The notes beneath the pieces are model-generated. The model searched no databases and was not told where the DNA came from. It saw only the letters and a list, made by a program, of their open reading frames with translations. Shown here piece by piece: positions 58,967 to 64,000 of a stretch of 64,000 nucleotides of DNA. A program made the position numbers and the translations under genes. The stretch is from Bythopirellula sp041737835. GTDB lineage: Bacteria; Planctomycetota; Planctomycetia; Pirellulales; Lacipirellulaceae. How positions within the stretch are numbered: position 1 is the first letter of the stretch; the number at the start of each line of letters is the position of its first letter. The DNA is taken from NCBI GenBank assembly GCA_041737835.1, contig JBGSQY010000001.1. One strand, 5' to 3'.

Positions 58967-60211
58967 ATGGCCACTCTCGAAAAGCGTACTGATACATATC
59001 GAGTCATTTTCTACTTTGACGGACAGCGATTTTCTCGTTCGCTCAAGACGAAGTCCGAGAAAGCGGCGCTTGCCTCGGTCGCTCGGCTGGAAGACAACTT
59101 GCGCCGCGTCGAGCTGGGGTTGCTCGGATTGCCCGAAGGCGCGGACCTCGCGACATTCCTGTTGTCCGATGGTCGGCTCGTAAAGAAATTTGAGTTGCCT
59201 GCTATTCGTACCATGCAGGCCCTCTTCAAGAACTACTTCGACAGCATTCCGCCCGGTGCTTTGGAGGACAGTTCAAAGAAAGGGATGCGGACGCACATTC
59301 AGCACTTGGAACGGATCCTTGGAAAACACCTGGACGTACATGCTCTCGAAGCGGTGCAGCTCCAGCACTACATTGTGGAGCGTGCTAAAGCCAAAGGGCT
59401 TCACGGACGAAAAGTCAGTGCCGCCACGATCAAAAAAGAATTGGTCACGCTCCGGACTGTATGGAACTGGTCTCTCAACATGGGACTTCTAAATAGGCCG
59501 TATCCTAATCGCGGCCTCCGTTATCCCAAATTGGAGGAGAAACCTCCATTTCAGACGATGGACGAAATTGACCGTCGGATTGCCCAGGGTGGTTTATCGA
59601 AAGCGCAAGAGGCGGACCTTTGGGACGCCGCTTTCCTAACACTGCCAGAAATTAACGAACTTCTGAACTATGTCAAAGTTACGGCCTTGCAACCCTTTAT
59701 CTATCCGATGTTTGCCTTTGCCGCTCACACCGGTGCACGACGAAGTGAAATGATTCGATCTCAGCTGAGTGACATCGACTTGGAAGCGGGGACTGTTGTT
59801 CTTCACGAGATGAAACGCGTCCGAGGTAAACAGAGTACCCGCCGAGTCCCGCTGTCTCCGACGTTGTTGGCGATTCTTCGCCAATGGTTCGGTAACCATC
59901 CAGGGGGCGTTCAGACGTTCTGTAATACTCTCGATGTGCTACGGAGTCGCAAGAGACGACACACATTCTGTCCATTGACCGTTGACGAGTCGCACGATCA
60001 TTTCAAACGTACATTGAAGAACTCGAAGTGGGGGAAGCTTCGTGGCTGGCATATCTTCCGGCATAGTTTCTGTTCAAACTGTGCCGCCCGAGGCGTCGAT
60101 CAACGGATTATTAATGCCTGGACGGGCCACCAGACGGAGGAAATGGTGAAACGCTACCGCCACCTCATTCCCAATCAAGAGCAGGAAGCCATCCAGTCGG
60201 TATTTGGCTAG
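58967..60211 (+). CDS. int: Tyrosine recombinase / integrase
   Basis: 414 residues: a core-binding SAM-like domain (about 75-200) and a catalytic domain. The catalytic set is visible: Arg258 (HTGARRSE), His362 and Arg365 (HIFRHSF), His388 (WTGHQ) and Tyr397 (KRYRHL). The order, with a Lys-containing beta turn (KRVRGKQSTRRVPLS) between, is intact, so the enzyme is likely active. The ATG at 58967 is chosen over 58916. It lies immediately downstream of tRNA-Leu and in the same direction, marking the left end of an integrative element. Confidence 0.95.
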   Translation: MATLEKRTDTYRVIFYFDGQRFSRSLKTKSEKAALASVARLEDNLRRVELGLLGLPEGADLATFLLSDGRLVKKFELPAIRTMQALFKNYFDSIPPGALEDSSKKGMRTHIQHLERILGKHLDVHALEAVQLQHYIVERAKAKGLHGRKVSAATIKKELVTLRTVWNWSLNMGLLNRPYPNRGLRYPKLEEKPPFQTMDEIDRRIAQGGLSKAQEADLWDAAFLTLPEINELLNYVKVTALQPFIYPMFAFAAHTGARRSEMIRSQLSDIDLEAGTVVLHEMKRVRGKQSTRRVPLSPTLLAILRQWFGNHPGGVQTFCNTLDVLRSRKRRHTFCPLTVDESHDHFKRTLKNSKWGKLRGWHIFRHSFCSNCAARGVDQRIINAWTGHQTEEMVKRYRHLIPNQEQEAIQSVFG

Positions 60212-60299
60212 CACCAAAGCCTACAGGACGCTCGGCAGCGAGCGGCGGACGATACTTCGGCATCGCCGCCCACTCACTGGAGCATTTGCGTAAGCTGCC

Positions 60300-60794
60300 T
60301 TACTTCAGCCGCCGAGGTCGAGTCACTGCCGTATGTCTTTGCAGCGGTAACAAGCCCTCGTTCTGTATGCGCGTCAACTCTTCGTGACTAATCCGCCACT
60401 CTTCGTCGAGGCCGCGACCCGAATGACTCTTCTCGCCTTGCACCCGACCTAATCGACACCATTCACGAACTGTGTAAGGACGTTTTTTAAGTAGCTGAGC
60501 GACTTCCTGAGTTGTGTAATACTCTTTGATGATTGCCCCGCGAACCGTGCGATCATGAACTTCGTAGAGCAACCGCTGGAGATCGTTCACACGAGCTTCG
60601 ATACGCATTAATTGCTCGCGAAGCTGCTCGCCCTGAAGTGCGTTCGTCGCTTGTTGCGACGAACGCCCACGTCGGGGTTTGATAGGGGAGTTCTCCGGCG
60701 GCGAGTCGGCGTTTGGATCACCGAGGTCGAGAAGTGACATCTGACGCGAATGCGCCCCATTATGTTGGCGGTCCGTTACCGCGCGCCGGAACAT
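60300..60794 (-). CDS. Helix-turn-helix protein, excisionase/MerR-like
   Basis: 164 residues. The N-terminal half is disordered and polar; a coiled coil follows (LREQLMRIEARVNDLQRLLYEV), then a winged-helix-type DNA-binding domain (EYYTTQEVAQLLKKRPYTVREWCRLGRVQGEK) with the usual pattern of recombination directionality factors and MerR-like HTH proteins, and a basic tail. The ATG at 60794 has GGAGGA seven bases upstream. By position next to the integrase, an excisionase or element regulator is likely. It is transcribed toward the integrase. Confidence 0.82.
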   Translation of the reverse strand: MFRRAVTDRQHNGAHSRQMSLLDLGDPNADSPPENSPIKPRRGRSSQQATNALQGEQLREQLMRIEARVNDLQRLLYEVHDRTVRGAIIKEYYTTQEVAQLLKKRPYTVREWCRLGRVQGEKSHSGRGLDEEWRISHEELTRIQNEGLLPLQRHTAVTRPRRLK

Positions 60795-61003
60795 CAATCA
60801 ATCCTCCACATGCACAGGAAAAAAGGCCTACGGTGTTACTCTAGACCAGATTCCCACAAAGTCATCAGCTACTTTCCAATAAATTTTTCTTTGTGGGATT
60901 TTCTGAGTTCATGCTAAGAACTCGCGCATTGGGGGAGTGCTCTGTAAGTTTAGGGCGTCGTTCTGAGAACTCAGCAATTTAGACACTCTGGAGAGTCCGG
61001 TGT

Positions 61004-61032
61004 TTGCTTAGGGAATCGTGTTGCGCTACACT
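61004..61032 (+). promoter_or_regulatory. Sigma-70-like promoter candidate for the small gene at 61160
   Basis: TTGCTT and TACACT are separated by exactly 17 bases. The pair lies about 130 bases before the ATG at 61160 and just upstream of the GGTTTGGCAA dyad. It is a weak prediction because planctomycete promoters are poorly defined. Confidence 0.35.
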
Positions 61033-61059
61033 CGGCCATTACTCCTTTTGGTGACTGCG

Positions 61060-61094
61060 GGTTTGGCAAACGGGCTGTTGACGCTTGCCAAACC
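61060..61094. promoter_or_regulatory. Perfect 10-bp inverted repeat (operator or oriT candidate)
   Basis: GGTTTGGCAA and TTGCCAAACC flank a 15-base loop, 66 bases upstream of the small-protein start. Symmetry suggests a protein-binding site or hairpin. Confidence 0.55.
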
Positions 61095-61159
61095 TTGAGC
61101 GGTGCATCCCCGTGGGTTTTCGAATTGGTTTTGGATGCGTTTTTTCTAAGGAGTTTTTC

Positions 61160-61483
61160 ATGGCGACTGCAACAAAGTCAGCGAACAATGGTCAGCACAA
61201 AAAGCGGCCTATATTCGCCAAAACGTTCTTTCCTGTTCAGGTAGCGGTGTTCGAGCATACGAACGACCAACGGCGAAATTACAGCGTGAGACTCATGCGA
61301 ACTTTTCGCCGCGACAATCAGAGTGATTGGGAAACGACCGAGTATCTTGGTCCCCAGGATCTTCTGTCAGCCGCACGCTTGCTAGGCGAGGCTTACGACG
61401 CCATCCAGGCGAGACAAGCGGAAGTTTATCAAGGACGGGAGGATCATTTCTCTGAGGATGGTCAAAGAGGAAAAGACTTTTAA
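61160..61483 (+). CDS. Small conserved-looking protein of mobile elements
   Basis: 107 residues from ATG 61160, which has AAGGAG upstream. After a basic N-terminus (ATKSANNGQHKKRPIFAKTFFP) a compact beta-rich unit follows (VQVAVFEHTNDQRRNYSVRLMRTFRRDNQSDWETTEYLGPQDLLSAARLLGEAYDAI within about 30-85), like short single-domain proteins often found next to relaxase genes; the layout also recalls PC4-type single-strand DNA-binding folds. The assignment is tentative. A terminator follows shortly after. Confidence 0.6.
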   Translation: MATATKSANNGQHKKRPIFAKTFFPVQVAVFEHTNDQRRNYSVRLMRTFRRDNQSDWETTEYLGPQDLLSAARLLGEAYDAIQARQAEVYQGREDHFSEDGQRGKDF

Positions 61484-61509
61484 GGTCTTCCGCGACATCT
61501 CCTTTGGGC

Positions 61510-61544
61510 CCAGGTTAGCGATTGCACCGCTCCTGGGTTTTTTG
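61510..61544 (+). terminator. Rho-independent terminator with nested stem
   Basis: Outer stem CCCAGG/CCTGGG and inner AGCG/CGCT with a seven-base loop are followed by six T. It ends the transcript of the small gene and argues against the open frame at 61458-61673. Confidence 0.8.
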
Positions 61545-62314
61545 TCTGAAAGGAATTCTACCAGAGGGGCAGTTTTCATTTACGACGGCGACACGGGGGA
61601 GTCAGCCCATCGACCTGGATTGCGGCCTATTTTGGTGATGCTTATTATTCCATTACTTTATTCGGTATCGTGAGTGGGAGGTTCTCCGAGCCCCGTGTTT
61701 ATCAAGAGCGAGTCAAGCGTTGTCTCCGGCAGCAACAAGGATCGCGCTGAAGCCGAACAATCGCTAAGCCATTGAGATAAAGTGTCCATGTAAGGGTAAA
61801 AAATTCTTGGAGTTTAACAGGGATCTTAGTACGGAATTGGAGGCTGCACACCTTATTCACCACGGTGTTTTTCAGATTTGTAGACAGACCACCGCATTAA
61901 TTTTCAAACTCGTTAGCATGGCATAGTTTGGATTGTAGACGTTAGTGTTTTCTACGAGAGCGGAACTCAGTCACTGCGGTGTCTGGTCGGCGGATAGCTT
62001 CTCATCGCCCCACCACTATTCTTCTCCCTCCTGAACCCTTCTGAAAAAAGATCACGCATTCAACTTCCCTAGTCATCGCTTCCCGTGTTCTCCCAGAGCC
62101 GACTGACAGCTCGCTCTTCCATAGTAGACACAGTCTGCGGATGTCGACTCCATAGTCTACAGAGTAAGCGTGATGGCTCTTAACTCCTATGTTTTTGGCT
62201 GGAAAACAGTTGCTTTATTGTTTACAAATTTGTCTACGCAGGTCGCCATGTGGTATTTCATATGGACACATGGTAGACGCTGGTTTTGCCTTACGGCCTT
62301 ACAGGAAATCTATC
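61545..62314. other. Long spacer with repeated GTAGAC/GTCTAC sites (oriT candidate region)
   Basis: About 770 bases without a supported gene, upstream of the mobilization genes. GTAGAC occurs at 61880, 61935, 62124 and 62273, and its complement GTCTAC at 62155 and 62232. The last part holds a nested dyad (62232-62278). Confidence 0.6.
62232..62278. promoter_or_regulatory. Nested dyad GTCTAC-CCATGTG/CACATGG-GTAGAC
   Basis: GTCTAC (62232-62237) and GTAGAC (62273-62278) enclose CCATGTG (62246-62252) and CACATGG (62267-62273). The dyad lies 37 bases before the ATG of the small DNA-binding-like protein and could be its operator, or the relaxase nic region. Confidence 0.5.
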
Positions 62315-62713
62315 ATGTCCAAGCGACGAACGAAGCGTAACGACCCCGCCCATATCTCATTTCGCATCACGAATCCCGCCGTGGTGGAAGAACTGGCAGC
62401 CAAGTCGGCAGCCTCGGGCAGCTCTCCCAGCTTGCTGGCCCGCGAATTGGTGACGGAGGGACTGACTCGCCCCGATGAAGTGCTGGCCGCACTTGACCAA
62501 ATCCATGCAAAACTCAATTCGCTTACGACTCGGCTCGACCAGCTCAATATAATCCAACAGAAATTGGATCGAGGCATCTACTTGCTGCTCCGCTATGGGG
62601 GCACGCTTGACGCCGGGCAGGCCAGGAGGGCCATGGAACGATATTTCACTAGTGGCCCCGGGTTGTCTGAGCTTGACCATGCTGTCGATCAAGAAAATGG
62701 GCCGAGGAAGTGA
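62315..62713 (+). CDS. Small mobilization accessory protein (ribbon-helix-helix-like)
   Basis: 132 residues from ATG 62315, with AGGAAA upstream. The start is basic (SKRRTKRN), then AHISFRITNPAVVEELAAKSAASGSSPSLLARELVTEGL, which has the strand-helix-helix layout of CopG/Arc-like accessory proteins of relaxases, and a C-terminal coiled coil (LDQIHAKLNSLTTRLDQL). The relaxase gene begins inside it (ATG 62679), so the two are translationally coupled. Role by inference: oriT recognition together with the relaxase. Confidence 0.72.
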   Translation: MSKRRTKRNDPAHISFRITNPAVVEELAAKSAASGSSPSLLARELVTEGLTRPDEVLAALDQIHAKLNSLTTRLDQLNIIQQKLDRGIYLLLRYGGTLDAGQARRAMERYFTSGPGLSELDHAVDQENGPRK

Positions 62714-64000
62714 AAACTATTATCTCGATCTCACGGGATATTATCTGGCGGGCCGAAGAAAACGGGCCCAAGCCCTCGGTTCCGTCTTCGCCGATCCCGG
62801 TGACCCCGCTGTCCTCACACCCAGCATCTATCTCACACAGGATGATCTTCCCGGTGAACCCGCCGGTCAATGGCTGGGGCGCGGCAGTGCTCGATTAGGT
62901 CTCTGCGGGGAAGTTTATCCCAATGAACTAAAGCCGCTCATGCTGGGTTTTCATCCGGTAACCGGCCAACCTTTGGTGCAGAATGCGGGAGCAACCAACC
63001 GTGTTCCTGGCTGGGATCTGACTTTTTCTGCTCCCAAGAGTGTTTCCGTGGCGTGGAGTCAGGCCGACGAAGAGCTACGTCGGGCACTGCAATTGGCCCA
63101 TGCCCAATCTGTCGCCGCCACCCTGGACTTGGCCGAGAATTATCTGGCATACACGCGAACCGGGAAGCGGGGAGTCAACTATCTTCGTGCTGAAGTGGTC
63201 GTAGCTGCATTTGAACATGGCACTTCTCGCAACGAAGATGCTCAGCTCCACACACACTGCCTTGTCCTAAACTTGACTATCGATCCGCTAGGACTCACAC
63301 GCACGCTCTACAGTCGACCGCTGTTTGTGAATCGAAATCTATTAGGAGCCTACTATCGCGGCCAGCTTGCGGATCGTCTCCGGACCATGGGGTTTCGGTT
63401 GCGAAAACATGGCACAAGTTTTGAGATTGTCGGTGTTCCCGAAAAACTCATTTGGGCGAGCTCGACTCGACGCCGTGAGATTCTTGCGTATCTTAAAACT
63501 CAGGGTCGATCGGGTGCAGTTGCGTCCGCCGTGGCAACCCTAGAGACGCGCGCCGCCAAAGGCGAGCTTCCTCCACGAGCGGAATTGTTTGAACGTTGGC
63601 AGGAACATAATCGACACTTCGGTTTTGGAGATGTGAGAGACATCATGGATCCGGACAAGCCTCAGCGACAGGGGACGTTTCAACAAGCGATAGATGCAGC
63701 GATAGCGCGGCTCAATGACCAAACCTCCCACTTTACCAAGACTGATTTTTTGGAAGCGGCTCTGCAAGAAGCACCCGCCTTAGGCTTGGGGAGTGATGCG
63801 GTGCTTCGCGAGGCCCAAAGCTTTTTGGAACACGTGACACTGGTTCGATCAGTCACCAGCGCGTCAGTGCTACAAAAAGAGCCTCCCCAATCACACGATG
63901 TGTTTGATTTGGGTTCTCATCAAGGGCATCAGCGTTTCACAACTCGGGAAGTGCTCGAAGAAGAACAGGAGTTGCTTCAATCGGTAGAGGCACTCAAACA
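62679..64000 (+). CDS. MobF/TrwC-type relaxase (3' part missing)
   Basis: Nicks the transfer origin of a conjugative or mobilizable element. The frame, translated by hand because it has no stop before the right edge, starts at ATG 62679 (MLSIKKMGRGSENYYLD). It carries two Tyr pairs (14-15 and 21-22), as in TrwC/TraI, and the metal-binding triad His180 (FEHGTSR) and His191/His193 (LHTHCLVLN). PGWDLTFSAPKSVSV (about 110-124) is another hallmark. The first 440 residues are inside the window; a helicase part would be expected beyond it. Its start lies 35 bases inside the accessory gene. Confidence 0.93.
   Translation, partial: MLSIKKMGRGSENYYLDLTGYYLAGRRKRAQALGSVFADPGDPAVLTPSIYLTQDDLPGEPAGQWLGRGSARLGLCGEVYPNELKPLMLGFHPVTGQPLVQNAGATNRVPGWDLTFSAPKSVSVAWSQADEELRRALQLAHAQSVAATLDLAENYLAYTRTGKRGVNYLRAEVVVAAFEHGTSRNEDAQLHTHCLVLNLTIDPLGLTRTLYSRPLFVNRNLLGAYYRGQLADRLRTMGFRLRKHGTSFEIVGVPEKLIWASSTRRREILAYLKTQGRSGAVASAVATLETRAAKGELPPRAELFERWQEHNRHFGFGDVRDIMDPDKPQRQGTFQQAIDAAIARLNDQTSHFTKTDFLEAALQEAPALGLGSDAVLREAQSFLEHVTLVRSVTSASVLQKEPPQSHDVFDLGSHQGHQRFTTREVLEEEQELLQSVEALK

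Larger units (their letters stand above)
60795..61159. other. Divergent intergenic region with inverted repeats
   Basis: About 365 bases between the HTH gene and the small gene at 61160. It holds CCCACAAAG/CTTTGTGGG (60853-60861 and 60899-60907), a GTTCTGAGAAC palindrome (60960-60970), and a perfect 10-base inverted repeat GGTTTGGCAA/TTGCCAAACC (61060-61069 and 61085-61094). No gene is present. Confidence 0.7.

Noticed and set aside
61458..61673. 71-codon frame on the plus strand
   Set aside because: A clear terminator (61510-61544) lies inside it, and no ribosome site precedes it.
62710..62898. 62-codon frame on the plus strand
   Set aside because: It is an alternate frame of the relaxase gene, whose correct frame carries the Tyr pairs and His triad.

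Overview
The window looks like chromosomal DNA of a planctomycete, probably of the order Pirellulales (inference). The grounds are three secreted proteins with C-terminal PEP-CTERM sorting signals, a Planctomycetes-style FlgM, a serine acetyltransferase of the long form, an EF-hand secreted protein, a BlaI/M56 pair, FHA-GAF-SpoIIE signalling, moderately high GC, loosely packed single genes and repeat-rich spacers. No rRNA gene or CRISPR array was seen. Two tRNA genes were found: Gln(CTG) and Leu(CAA).

Region 1 (1-5450): an mfpsA-like glycosyltransferase cut by the left edge, an MtfA-type peptidase, a STAS protein, a winged-helix protein with an H1-like tail, a PEP-CTERM protein, an unknown gene followed by a 33-residue membrane microprotein, and an isochorismatase-fold hydrolase. 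Region 2 (5454-9186): a visibly AT-richer island whose only gene encodes a dynamin-type GTPase fused to a C-terminal HNH nuclease; about 850 bases of repeat-rich non-coding DNA follow. This is the best candidate for an undescribed (possibly antiphage) system. Region 3 (9187-30800): ordinary chromosome with serine acetyltransferase, a duplicated ABC-2 permease, a VWA protein, PEP-CTERM proteins, an esterase-fold protein lacking its nucleophile, an HD hydrolase, purB convergent with a Fur-family gene, FlgM, an EF-hand protein and a BlaI/M56 sensor operon with a visible operator.

Region 4 (31100-43685): core metabolism and transport: ispH, a BON protein, the serC-serA operon, a ClC channel with CBS domains, an Nramp-like carrier, acnA and an FHA-GAF-PP2C phosphatase. 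Region 5 (43686-46326): repeats, a RAYT transposase framed by two REP elements, a maltose O-acetyltransferase-type gene whose 3' end lies in one REP, and tRNA-Gln. Region 6 (46327-58640): an OprO/P-type porin with a Cys-rich secreted protein, an acetolactate synthase/aldehyde dehydrogenase operon, a MalK-type ATPase, a POT transporter, trhO, a Gfo/Idh/MocA oxidoreductase and sdaA.

Region 7 (58726-64000): an integrative, probably mobilizable element starting at tRNA-Leu. It carries a tyrosine recombinase, an excisionase-like HTH gene, a small conserved-looking protein, a short DNA-binding-like protein and a MobF/TrwC relaxase running off the right edge, with inverted repeats that are candidates for operators or oriT. 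Serine metabolism recurs across the window (serC, serA, cysE-type, sdaA), but only serC-serA form an operon.
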